Part shown: positions 1 through 7,427 of the stretch, piece by piece | Position numbering within the stretch: the stretch's first letter is position 1 | How the letters are laid out: each line of letters opens with the position of its first letter | Assembly: GCA_003542575.1 (NCBI GenBank) | Contig: DPKJ01000014.1 | Coordinates: 362,566-426,565, forward strand | Length of the DNA stretch: 64,000 nt | Source of the DNA: Rikenellaceae bacterium | GTDB lineage: Bacteria; Bacteroidota; Bacteroidia; Bacteroidales; UBA932 | Reading direction: 5' to 3' | Translations under genes and position numbers: made by a program | The notes under the pieces: model-generated | What the model was told of the DNA's origin: nothing | Seen by the model: the letters and a program-made list of their open reading frames with translations, nothing else | Database searches by the model: none

Positions 1-503
1 GATGTCGCCGTCCTGAACAACGTACTCTTTGCCCTCTACGGCCATTTTACCGGCCTCTTTACAGGCGGCTTCGCTGCCATACTTAACGTAGTCATCGTAT
101 TTGATAACCTCAGCACGGATAAAACCCTTTTCAAAATCTGTATGGATGATTCCTGCAGACTGAGGGGCTTTAATTCCTTTGACAAATGTCCAGGCGCGAA
201 CCTCCTGTACCCCTGCTGTAAAGTAGGTTTCCAGATTTAAAAGCGCATAGGCTGAGCGGATAAGTCTTGAAACTCCGGATGAATCAAGTCCAAGTTCTGA
301 GAGAAACATCTCCCTCTCCTCAAAGCTTTCAAGCTCTGCAATCTCTGACTCAATTTTAGCCGCCACTACCAGCAACTGAGCATCTTCGTCCTTAATTGCC
401 TCCTTAACCATCTCTACGTATTTATTGCCACTCTTTGCAGATGCCTCATCTACATTGCAAACATACATAACAGGTTTATTCGTGAGAAGGAAGAGCTACT
501 TTG
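1..503 (-). pseudogene. 5'-truncated duplicate of the ychF 3' end
   Basis: This segment reads, on the minus strand, as the C-terminal part of the YchF/OLA1 GTPase and matches 2982-3484 base for base over about 500 bp with roughly 20-odd differences, most at third codon positions. Bases 362-497 are identical to the intact copy. The reading frame stays open to the window edge, so its true 3' end lies outside. On the 5' side homology stops abruptly at about 503, where the sequence turns into the end of the cassette gene at 515; a TAG lies in frame just upstream of the junction, and the GTPase domain is missing. It cannot encode a working YchF. It is either a displaced old 3' end left by integration or recombination at ychF, or a strain-mixing assembly artefact at a contig edge. 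Confidence 0.85.
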
Positions 504-514
504 AGATAAATTGG

Positions 515-1078
515 CTATGATGAAGAATACCCTTGATTTAAAACAGACTTTACAAAATTTGTTAACATATCATTAATTACTGGATCATAATGAATGTAAT
601 AAGTATTGTTTGAATCCACAAATACAATTAAAATACTATCTAATAGTGCTCTGGTGAAAACCAAGCTATTGTCAAAGACATTTGTTAATCCTATACTTTG
701 CAGTTGTTTTGTTAGATATGTATTCTGCAATTCATTCACAACGAATATATTATTATCATTGATGCCCTCTCGTAACAATAATTCACAAGCTGAAGTTAAA
801 CATGCCCCACAACTATTAATAGGAGAAAATAAAATTACACAAAGCCCTGAAGAATCAAAACCGGATTGTTTTATATAAAGGTTAATTATGTTTTTTTGAT
901 CAGAATTTACCAGAGATGTTTCTAAAAATTTTTTAGTTACTTCTTCATACTTTGTTTTTATATTTAAAATCTGAATGTTCTCTGTATTTAAATATTTATT
1001 TAATCTATTGATTCTGAATAAGCATACTATATTAATAGCTATTAATATAATTATTGAAATAGTTTTAAGACCTTTCAT
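515..1078 (-). CDS. membrane-anchored thioredoxin-like protein (CGAC motif)
   Basis: A 187-residue protein with one N-terminal hydrophobic helix (about residues 5-22) that acts as an uncleaved anchor or signal, a charged coiled-coil-like stretch (about 25-60), and a C-terminal domain whose strand ILFSPINSCGACLTSA looks like the active-site region of a thioredoxin fold, with a CGAC pair near residue 90. It is the last gene of a three-gene minus-strand cassette and overlaps the preceding propeller gene by 14 bp, so the two are probably translationally coupled. Small Cys-rich peptides, 6-bladed propellers and thioredoxin-like proteins are recurrent neighbours in Bacteroidales; a role in forming or reading disulphides of the peptide encoded at 2278-2532 is inference. 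Its end lies only 12 bp from the ychF duplicate. Confidence 0.7.
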   Translation of the reverse strand: MKGLKTISIIILIAINIVCLFRINRLNKYLNTENIQILNIKTKYEEVTKKFLETSLVNSDQKNIINLYIKQSGFDSSGLCVILFSPINSCGACLTSACELLLREGINDNNIFVVNELQNTYLTKQLQSIGLTNVFDNSLVFTRALLDSILIVFVDSNNTYYIHYDPVINDMLTNFVKSVLNQGYSSS

Positions 1079-2222
1079 TATTACAAAACTTCATTTTAAC
1101 TATAAAAGCATCATGGTTTGAATTAGGCATCTGAGAAAGCTTATACATAATAAAGTCTCTTAGATTTGCATTTTTTGATGATCCCACCTTTAGATCCTCT
1201 CTATCACGATAAATAACAGTATAAAAGTAAGTGGAATCTGAGGCCATAATAAAAAGCGGGTCTCTATCACTTCTTTCATATACCCAGCGAAAGCCTTTAT
1301 TGTTACTTTTAGAAAAAACAAAGTCGTTTTGCAGAGCGCTTGGGCCAATTGAAGAAAAATAGATATAGTCCTTTGTATCATGTATATGTATAGGAAGTTT
1401 ATAATAGTCTGAAAAGAGATAATTTTTCATTCCTTCAAACAAATCGCCACCATCCTTGAAAATATACTTAGGTGGAATTGCGTAGTTTTTAAAATCAATT
1501 TTTAGAAATGGAATGATCTCTTTTCCGATTTTATAAGCAATATTGTCACCCTCTTGAGGTCTCATAATTGTTGATTTATCGTATGATTGTGTGAATATTC
1601 CTTGTGTGAACACAAAGTCTTTTCTGGGTAAAAATTCTCTTTTTATATTCCCTTTAATATCAAAAAGGGTGAGTGCATAAAACGGTTTATCAAAATTTGA
1701 TTCCTCAGCTGGGTTTGAAGAGAATAGGAAAAAGCCCCCATCTTCAGATGAGCAAATTGCATCATAATTCTTTCCACTAAGGTTAATTTTATTTATAAAT
1801 TTACCATTAGAAATTCGGTATTTTAATACTCCCGTCGGTTGCAGAACAAGAAGATATTCACCATCTGAAGAAATACTTAAGTCTTCAATATCCTGATATT
1901 CACCCGGACCTCGTCCTTTAGCGCCGATATTTCTGATAAATACTCCATTTTGATCAACCAATTTCACTCCTTGCATATGGTCCAGGAGCAATATATTTGT
2001 ATTGTTGTCAATTAGAATTTTTGAAACCTCAGATATAAGATTGTTTGAATCATTTATTAACGGAATAAATATAACTGTGTCAATAAATGATCTTAAATCA
2101 CTAACGCTTACTGCTGTTTGCAACGGCATAATTGTTAGAACAGGTTGATTTTCATTATTTGAACAACTAACTACAAATAAGAAAACAGCTATAAATTTCG
2201 TATATAAAATAAGTTTTTTCAT
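1065..2222 (-). CDS. 6-bladed beta-propeller lipoprotein
   Basis: A 385-residue exported protein. The N-terminus has a lipoprotein signal ending in VVSCSN, so the mature protein should start at Cys20 and be lipid-anchored. The body shows repeated beta-strand blocks and the motif GRGPGEYQDIEDLSIS near residue 105, which is typical of the Bacteroidales '6-bladed beta-propeller' (BF2992/DUF4934-like) family. Molecular function of that family is unknown. It lies between a Cys-rich small secreted peptide gene (2278-2532) and a thioredoxin-like gene (515-1078), the usual company of this family. A 9-bp-stem hairpin sits just upstream, between it and the peptide gene, which may reduce read-through into it. 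Identification of the fold is fairly secure; the role is not known. Confidence 0.8.
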   Translation of the reverse strand: MKKLILYTKFIAVFLFVVSCSNNENQPVLTIMPLQTAVSVSDLRSFIDTVIFIPLINDSNNLISEVSKILIDNNTNILLLDHMQGVKLVDQNGVFIRNIGAKGRGPGEYQDIEDLSISSDGEYLLVLQPTGVLKYRISNGKFINKINLSGKNYDAICSSEDGGFFLFSSNPAEESNFDKPFYALTLFDIKGNIKREFLPRKDFVFTQGIFTQSYDKSTIMRPQEGDNIAYKIGKEIIPFLKIDFKNYAIPPKYIFKDGGDLFEGMKNYLFSDYYKLPIHIHDTKDYIYFSSIGPSALQNDFVFSKSNNKGFRWVYERSDRDPLFIMASDSTYFYTVIYRDREDLKVGSSKNANLRDFIMYKLSQMPNSNHDAFIVKMKFCNNERS

Positions 2223-2245
2223 CGTTATAATATTATTTTAATAAA

Positions 2246-2273
2246 AAGAGGCCGGAAATAATTACGGCCTCTT
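2246..2273 (-). terminator. hairpin between peptide gene and propeller gene
   Basis: Inverted repeat AAGAGGCCG / CGGCCTCTT (2246-2254 and 2265-2273) with a 10-base loop; on the minus strand it is followed by CTTTTTATT. It sits directly after the stop of the peptide gene and before the propeller gene, so it could act as a partial terminator giving more peptide than propeller mRNA, or as an mRNA 3'-end stabiliser. Confidence 0.6.
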
Positions 2274-2277
2274 GTAG

Positions 2278-2532
2278 TTAATCGCATCCGTACACGGGAA
2301 GATCGCAAGTATAAGCCGTACATTGTGTGTTATATCCCCTACAGCAGTAAGGGATCCAATCAGCAAAATTCTTTGATCCACATCCAACAGTTTTTTTCTT
2401 CCATCCAGTAGGTTCAGAGCCGTCAATTTGCTCTCCACCACTATCTTCGTCATCTATGGGATCTTCTGCTAAAATATATGCATTGCCCCCAACAAGAGCA
2501 ATAAATAGCAATATTATAAATTTTTTTTTCAT
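2278..2532 (-). CDS. small Cys-rich secreted peptide (NVEALA-like)
   Basis: An 84-residue product. Residues 1-22 form a signal-like segment (KKK followed by a hydrophobic run), followed by an acidic linker (DPIDDEDSGGEQIDG) and a Cys-rich C-terminus with six cysteines, one in VGCG, a CC pair, and three more near the end (TQC, YTC, YGC), enough for three disulphides. Size, layout and the following 6-bladed propeller gene resemble the NVEALA peptides of Bacteroidales, although the diagnostic NVEAL string itself is not present (GNAYILAED occupies that place). No function is established for such peptides; an exported, disulphide-bonded peptide is the plain reading. First gene of the cassette. Confidence 0.65.
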   Translation of the reverse strand: MKKKFIILLFIALVGGNAYILAEDPIDDEDSGGEQIDGSEPTGWKKKTVGCGSKNFADWIPYCCRGYNTQCTAYTCDLPVYGCD

Positions 2533-2779
2533 TTTTTAACTTCAATTATTCTTTATAAAAAAGTGATTTAACAAAATAATTACATTTTAATGAAATCGAA
2601 TCAAAATGTAAATACGATTGATTTGCATAGACTATCATATTTTAATAGGCTATTGATATAAAACAAGTGATTTGCAGGACTAAAAGCATTTTCACTATTT
2701 AACCATTGTGTCAGCAAATCTGCTTATTATGCTTACTGACAGATATTTTGCCAAACATAATAAAAAAGATTGATAAATT

Positions 2780-2827
2780 TGCTGACAAAATGCTGATAAA
2801 ATGCTGACAAAACGCTGATTTGCTGAA
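2780..2827. repeat. iteron-like 11-bp tandem repeat
   Basis: Three tandem units TGCTGACAAAA, TGCTGATAAAA, TGCTGACAAAA (2780-2812), then decayed units CGCTGATTT and GCTGAATAA. Exact 11-bp phasing, close to one helical turn, suits a repeated protein-binding site, but it could be simple slippage. It lies upstream of the cassette promoter region. Confidence 0.6.
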
Positions 2828-2892
2828 TAATTACACTTCTGCAAATCGCAAAAACCACTAGTAAATATTAGTAGTTACGAAAGTTTGAGCAT

Positions 2893-2920
2893 AAAAAAAT
2901 CAGGCCGGAAAACGGCCTGA
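2893..2920 (-). terminator. ychF intrinsic terminator
   Basis: Stem TCAGGCCG / CGGCCTGA (2900-2907 and 2913-2920), loop GAAAA; a run of A at 2893-2899 gives a U-tract on the minus strand. It lies 37 bp after the ychF stop codon. A T-run at 2931-2938 on the plus strand is too far from the stem to make it clearly bidirectional. Confidence 0.75.
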
Positions 2921-2957
2921 ATATTTCTTATTTTTTTTAATCTAAAGCGTTGTTTGA

Positions 2958-4061
2958 TTATACGTTAAAACGGAAGTGCATGATATCGCCGTCCTGAACA
3001 ACGTACTCTTTGCCCTCTACGGCCATTTTGCCGGCCTCTTTACAGGCGGCTTCGCTGCCATACTTAACGTAGTCGTTGTATTTGATAACTTCTGCACGGA
3101 TAAAACCCTTTTCAAAATCTGTATGGATGATTCCTGCAGACTGAGGGGCTTTAATTCCTTTGACAAATGTCCAGGCGCGAACCTCCTGTACCCCTGCTGT
3201 AAAGTAGGTTTCCAGGTTCAAAAGGGCATAAGCTGAGCGGATAAGTCGTGAAACCCCCGAAGAGTCTAGTCCAAGTTCTGAGAGAAACATCTCCCTCTCT
3301 TCAAAGCTCTCGAGTTCTGCAATTTCTGACTCAATTTTAGCTGCCACTACCAGCAACTGAGCATCTTCGTCCTTAATTGCCTCCTTAACCATCTCTACGT
3401 ATTTATTGCCACTCTTTGCAGATGCCTCATCTACATTGCAAACATACATAACAGGTTTATTCGTGAGAAGGAAGAGCTCCTTTGCCATTTTTGCATCTTC
3501 GGCATTGTCAAAAATTACGGTTCTCGCAGATTTTCCCTGAACAAGAGCATCCTTAATCTTAACCAGAATTTCGTACATCCTCTTTGCGTTTTTGTCTCCA
3601 CCTGTTTGTGCCTGTTTGTGCACTTTGGAAATGCGGCTCTCAACAGTGTCAAGATCTTTAATCTGTAGTTCGGTGTCGATAATCTCTTTGTCCCTTACCG
3701 GATTAACAGATCCGTCAACATGCACAATATTTGGGTCATCAAAGCAACGGAGTACATGTAAAATGGCGTCGGTCTCACGGATGTTTCCAAGAAACTGATT
3801 TCCCAGACCCTCTCCTTTGCTGGCACCCTTTACGAGCCCGGCAATGTCTACAATCTCCACTGTCGCAGGAACAACCCTTTGGGGTTTTACAAGTTTTTCC
3901 AGTACCTGAAGTCTTTCGTCAGGGACAATTGTAGATCCTATGTTTGGTTCGATGGTGCAAAAGGGGAAGTTTGCAGATTGGGCTTTACCTGAGCTGATAC
4001 AATTAAAAAGGGTCGATTTACCAACATTTGGGAGCCCTACTATTCCGCATTGAAGTGCCAT
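2958..4061 (-). CDS. ychF: redox-regulated ATPase/GTPase YchF (OLA1 family)
   Basis: A 367-residue Obg-related P-loop protein that binds ATP in preference to GTP and associates with ribosomes; in E. coli it affects stress responses. The start is taken at 4061, giving MALQCGIVGLPNVGKSTLFN, the invariant N-terminus of the family; an in-frame ORF continues 33 codons further upstream but that part has no YchF homology. Visible: Walker A GLPNVGKST at about residue 8, G3 DIAGLVKGAS near 67, and the C-terminal TGS-like domain with FVKGIKAPQSAGIIHTDFEKGFI. A weak TAATTTCG (-7-like) lies at 4089-4096 on the minus strand. The 3' ~500 bp is duplicated at 1-503. The divergent neighbour is an endonuclease-like gene. 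Confidence 0.97.
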   Translation of the reverse strand: MALQCGIVGLPNVGKSTLFNCISSGKAQSANFPFCTIEPNIGSTIVPDERLQVLEKLVKPQRVVPATVEIVDIAGLVKGASKGEGLGNQFLGNIRETDAILHVLRCFDDPNIVHVDGSVNPVRDKEIIDTELQIKDLDTVESRISKVHKQAQTGGDKNAKRMYEILVKIKDALVQGKSARTVIFDNAEDAKMAKELFLLTNKPVMYVCNVDEASAKSGNKYVEMVKEAIKDEDAQLLVVAAKIESEIAELESFEEREMFLSELGLDSSGVSRLIRSAYALLNLETYFTAGVQEVRAWTFVKGIKAPQSAGIIHTDFEKGFIRAEVIKYNDYVKYGSEAACKEAGKMAVEGKEYVVQDGDIMHFRFNV

Positions 4062-4259
4062 TTTGTATAAAATTATTATTTGAGGGTGCGAAATTAACAA
4101 AAAAAGGGGGATAATTCTATAATTGGATAAAATGTGGTTAAAATCAGATAATTGTGACAACAGGCAGCTACTTGTTTTCTGGTTGGATATTAATTTTACC
4201 CTGTTAGAAACAACAATTCTCTCCGGAGTTTTTTCTCCGAAACTTAAACTGTCTTTAAC

Positions 4260-5339
4260 GTGAAAACGAAACGAATTTTATTGACAACAGCAGCAATTAC
4301 TCTTTTGTTTACCGTACTATCGGGGCAGCAAAAGGGGAGTTTAATGGAGAGAGGTGATTTCCAAAGCTTTCACTTCATTTTTTGGAATTTAGAGAACTTT
4401 TTTGATACAAAATCGGACATGGGGAGTACTCAACCAGAAAAAGAGAGTAATCAATCAGAAATAGGAGGAGCTTTACAGGAGTTTTCTGCATTTGGAAAGA
4501 TGAGGTGGGGGAGAAGGAGGTTTGTTGCCAAGAGAGATGCAATTGCCAAGACAATAATGGATATGGGAGAGGGTGGTTTTCCTCTGTTTGTTGGTGTGGC
4601 AGAGATTGAGAACAGATATGTGTTAAACTCTCTCATCTACGACTCTCCTTTGAGTTTTGGAAGATACGGAATTGTTCACAAGGATTCACCGGACAGCAGA
4701 GGGATAGATGTTGCTTTGCTTTACAGGAGGGATCTGTTCAGGGTGCTTTCAGCTGATTTTATCAGGGTGGTTTTACCTGATACTGCAAGAACAACAAGAG
4801 ATATTCTTTATGCCAGGGGGGTGGTTGATAACCTTGACACTCTGCACATTTTCATAAATCACTGGCCATCAAAATTCGGAGGAGAGAAATTGTCTCGGCC
4901 GGCCAGGGAGGCTGCAGCTTATGCGTTGAAAAGAGTATGCGATTCAATTCTTGATGTTAACAGCATGGCAAATATTGTTGTGGCAGGGGATTTTAACGAT
5001 ACTCCCGATTCTGAACCCATGAAATTGTTAAGCAAACTGGTCAATCTTGCCGGCCGTTTTCATTCAGATAAACAGGGTACAATCAAGTATAGAGGTGTTT
5101 GGGAGCTTATAGATCAGATTCTTGTTTCGGAGAATTTGCTTAACAAAGATGAACCGGTCTATTCAGAGCCTTCGAATTTTTCAATTTTTAATGCACCCTA
5201 TTTACTTGAAAGAGACAAGGCTTTTACGGGATTTAAGCCAAAGCGGACATATATCGGGCCTCGGTATAACGGAGGAATAAGTGACCATCTTCCGGTGAGG
5301 CTGCTGATTTATTTTTATACCTTTGCACAATGTATGTAA
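4260..5339 (+). CDS. exported endonuclease/exonuclease/phosphatase-family protein
   Basis: A 359-residue protein with a GTG start; starting there gives a cleavable signal peptide (MKTKRILLTTAAITLLFTVLSGQ), which supports that start over the later ATG at residue 29. The body is an EEP (DNase I-like) metal-dependent phosphodiesterase fold: FIFWNLENFFDT (Asn of the first motif), EIENR (the metal-binding Glu), INHWPSK (His), AGDFNDTPDSEP (the D-x-N motif) and SDHLPV at the C-terminus. All expected active-site residues are present. Exported EEP proteins of this type are common in Bacteroidota; the substrate (DNA, RNA, lipid or sugar phosphate) cannot be told from sequence. Its last 10 bp overlap the rsmA start, so the two are probably co-translated. 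Confidence 0.88.
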   Translation: MKTKRILLTTAAITLLFTVLSGQQKGSLMERGDFQSFHFIFWNLENFFDTKSDMGSTQPEKESNQSEIGGALQEFSAFGKMRWGRRRFVAKRDAIAKTIMDMGEGGFPLFVGVAEIENRYVLNSLIYDSPLSFGRYGIVHKDSPDSRGIDVALLYRRDLFRVLSADFIRVVLPDTARTTRDILYARGVVDNLDTLHIFINHWPSKFGGEKLSRPAREAAAYALKRVCDSILDVNSMANIVVAGDFNDTPDSEPMKLLSKLVNLAGRFHSDKQGTIKYRGVWELIDQILVSENLLNKDEPVYSEPSNFSIFNAPYLLERDKAFTGFKPKRTYIGPRYNGGISDHLPVRLLIYFYTFAQCM

Positions 5340-6133
5340 GGGCAAAAAAGTCGTTGGGTCAACATTTTCTAAAAGACCCCAAAATTGCGAAGCGCATTGT
5401 GGATTCGCTGGTACTTTCAGATTATAATCAAAATGACAAGATTGATGTAATTGAGGTTGGGCCCGGAACCGGCGTCCTTACTCAATTTCTTGCCAACGAA
5501 CCGGTCATTAATCTAAAACTGGTAGAGATTGATTCTGAGTCGGTTGAATATCTTAAAGTTCACTACCCGGCTCTGGAAAGTTCTCTTTATGAGGCTGACT
5601 TTCTAAGGATGAAGCTTGAAGATATCTTTAAGGAGGAGTTTATCGTGATAGGGAATTTCCCATACAATATATCTTCTCAAATATTCTTCAAGGTTCTTGA
5701 CTATAAAGAGAGGGTTCCGCAGGTTGTGGGCATGGTTCAGAAGGAGGTAGCTGAAAGGCTGGCATCTCCTCCGGGCAAAAAGGCGTACGGCATACTATCT
5801 GTTTTGCTGCAGGCGTGGTATTCGATAGAGTATCTCTTTACAGTTGATGAAAATGAGTTTATTCCTCCACCAAAGGTTAAGTCGGCAGTAATCAGATTGT
5901 TGAGAAATTCAAGAGAGTCACTGGGGTGTGATGAGGCTCTTTTTAAGGCAGTTGTCAAGACCTCTTTCAACCAAAGGCGCAAGACCATAAGAAACTCTCT
6001 TAAGCCGCTTATCGGTGGGTTAGTTTTACCTGAGAGTTATCTCTTTGCCAAAAGACCGGAACAACTATCTGTTGAGGAGTTTGTTGAGCTTACGTTAATT
6101 GTTAACTCACTCAAAGAGGCCCAAACTACCTGA
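5330..6133 (+). CDS. rsmA: 16S rRNA (adenine1518-N6/adenine1519-N6)-dimethyltransferase
   Basis: A 267-residue KsgA/RsmA enzyme that dimethylates A1518 and A1519 in helix 45 of 16S rRNA late in 30S assembly, using S-adenosylmethionine. Signatures: KKSLGQHFL at the N-terminus, EVGPGTGVLT (SAM motif I, near residue 42), GNFPYNISSQI (the NLPY-type catalytic motif IV), FIPPPKVKSAVI and FNQRRKTIRNSL in the C-terminal domain. Normal length. It overlaps the upstream endonuclease-like gene by 10 bp and ends 13 bp before the end of the convergent permease gene. Confidence 0.97.
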   Translation: MYVRAKKSLGQHFLKDPKIAKRIVDSLVLSDYNQNDKIDVIEVGPGTGVLTQFLANEPVINLKLVEIDSESVEYLKVHYPALESSLYEADFLRMKLEDIFKEEFIVIGNFPYNISSQIFFKVLDYKERVPQVVGMVQKEVAERLASPPGKKAYGILSVLLQAWYSIEYLFTVDENEFIPPPKVKSAVIRLLRNSRESLGCDEALFKAVVKTSFNQRRKTIRNSLKPLIGGLVLPESYLFAKRPEQLSVEEFVELTLIVNSLKEAQTT

Positions 6134-6146
6134 AAGAAGACACACG

Positions 6147-7418
6147 CTACTTAGAGTTTATCGCATCTACAGGGTTGAGATTTGCTGCGGTATATGCAGG
6201 AAGAAAACCCGAAACAATTCCTATTACAGACGAGATCATCAGTCCTCTGATAATGTTGTATGCACTAAGCTGCATAGGAAAGGAGTCGTTACTGCCCACT
6301 GCAAGTACAAGAAGTGAGACGAACAATATTCCTACCGCACCTCCGGCTAATGCCAGAACAGCGGCTTCGGCCAGAAACTGTGTAAGGATTGTATATTTTT
6401 TTGCTCCGAGTGCTTTCTGGATACCAATGAGGTTTGTGCGCTCTTTTACCGACACAAACATAATGTTTGCAATTCCGAAACCACCAATCAGTATTGAGAA
6501 TCCTCCGATTATCCATCCGGCGAGGTTTATTCCCCCGAAAATCTCTTTTGTTGAGTTTAGAAGGAATGTCATTTCGTTAAGGGCGAAATTATCTTTTTGC
6601 TTTGGCTTGAGCCTTCTTACTGCCCTCATCAACTGCCTCATCTCCTGAATAAATTCGTCTCGGGATACATTATCCTGAGGTTTAAGGCAGATCATTGCCG
6701 AGGAGCGTTTTACATTGAAGAGAGTGCCGGCATAACTGTATGGCACCAATACAGAGTTGTCGGTATCGAATATGTTGACGATGCTTTCGCCTGCCTTTCT
6801 CATAACACCAATTACTCTTGTGTTGCTGTTACCCAGTTTTATGATTTTGTTAATGGGATCTTCTCCCTTAAAGAGTGTCTCAGCAACTTCGTATCCAATA
6901 ATTGCCACAGGAACAGAGGACTGTGTCTCTGACATTGAAAAGTATCGTCCGTTATCTATCTCCACATTTGCAACCTTATCCCATTCAAAGGTAGGGGCTG
7001 TTACGAAACCTCCGGTAAAGGTATTTCTGCGGTATTTTACGGAGAGGTTTGTAAAGGTTACAAAAGCAACAGATTCGAGGGTTTTGGAGTTTGATTTCAA
7101 AAACAGGTACTCTTCGTATTTTGGTGTGGGCCTTGTGCGAAACTCCCACCATTTGTACTCCTCACCCTCTTCGGGCGCAAAGGGGAACTCCTGCACGTAA
7201 ACGGTTGTAGTGCCAAAGCTGTTGAGCCCTCTCTCGACGTTGCTCTGCAGCGCGTCAATGGCGGTAAAAACGGTAACAATGGAGAATATACCTATGGTTA
7301 CACCAAACAGCGACAAAAAGGTCCTGAACTTGTCTCCTTTAAGTGATCCGAAAGCAAATTTGATGCTCTCGACCATCAGTTTGAAAATCATCTGGATTCT
7401 TCTGTAATAACTTACCAT
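6147..7418 (-). CDS. MacB/FtsX-type ABC transporter permease
   Basis: A 423-residue permease: an N-terminal membrane segment (FRTFLSLFGVTIGIFSIVTVF), a large periplasmic MacB_PCD domain (about residues 55-270), and a C-terminal FtsX domain with three helices (about 295-415) containing VSVKERTNLIGIQKALGAKK. It lies 9 bp downstream of mutS on the same strand. Unusually for Bacteroidota, a perfect Shine-Dalgarno AAGGAGG stands 4 nt before the ATG, and part of it overlaps the mutS stop codon; this fixes the start at 7418. No ATPase gene is adjacent; a LolD-like ATPase at 60729 is a possible but unproven partner. Confidence 0.9.
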   Translation of the reverse strand: MVSYYRRIQMIFKLMVESIKFAFGSLKGDKFRTFLSLFGVTIGIFSIVTVFTAIDALQSNVERGLNSFGTTTVYVQEFPFAPEEGEEYKWWEFRTRPTPKYEEYLFLKSNSKTLESVAFVTFTNLSVKYRRNTFTGGFVTAPTFEWDKVANVEIDNGRYFSMSETQSSVPVAIIGYEVAETLFKGEDPINKIIKLGNSNTRVIGVMRKAGESIVNIFDTDNSVLVPYSYAGTLFNVKRSSAMICLKPQDNVSRDEFIQEMRQLMRAVRRLKPKQKDNFALNEMTFLLNSTKEIFGGINLAGWIIGGFSILIGGFGIANIMFVSVKERTNLIGIQKALGAKKYTILTQFLAEAAVLALAGGAVGILFVSLLVLAVGSNDSFPMQLSAYNIIRGLMISSVIGIVSGFLPAYTAANLNPVDAINSK

Positions 7419-7427
7419 ATATCCTCC

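Larger units (their letters stand above)
2533..2957. other. gene-free stretch between cassette and ychF
   Basis: No convincing ORF in 425 bp. It is AT-rich. Seen here: an inverted pair GTCAGCAAAT (2708-2717) and ATTTGCTGAC (2777-2786); an iteron-like run of an 11-bp unit TGCTGA(C/T)AAAA from 2780 to about 2825; and the ychF terminator at 2893-2920. The cassette promoter should lie near 2533-2620, but no clean TAnnTTTG box was found. Confidence 0.7.

Noticed and set aside
606..878. 90-codon plus-strand ORF opposite the thioredoxin-like gene
   Set aside because: Shadow frame of 515-1078, which has a membrane helix and the CGAC motif.
515..2957. Integrative element with integrase or tRNA attachment site at ychF
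   Set aside because: No recombinase or tRNA gene was seen, and the ~500-bp direct repeat is far longer than a site-specific attachment core.
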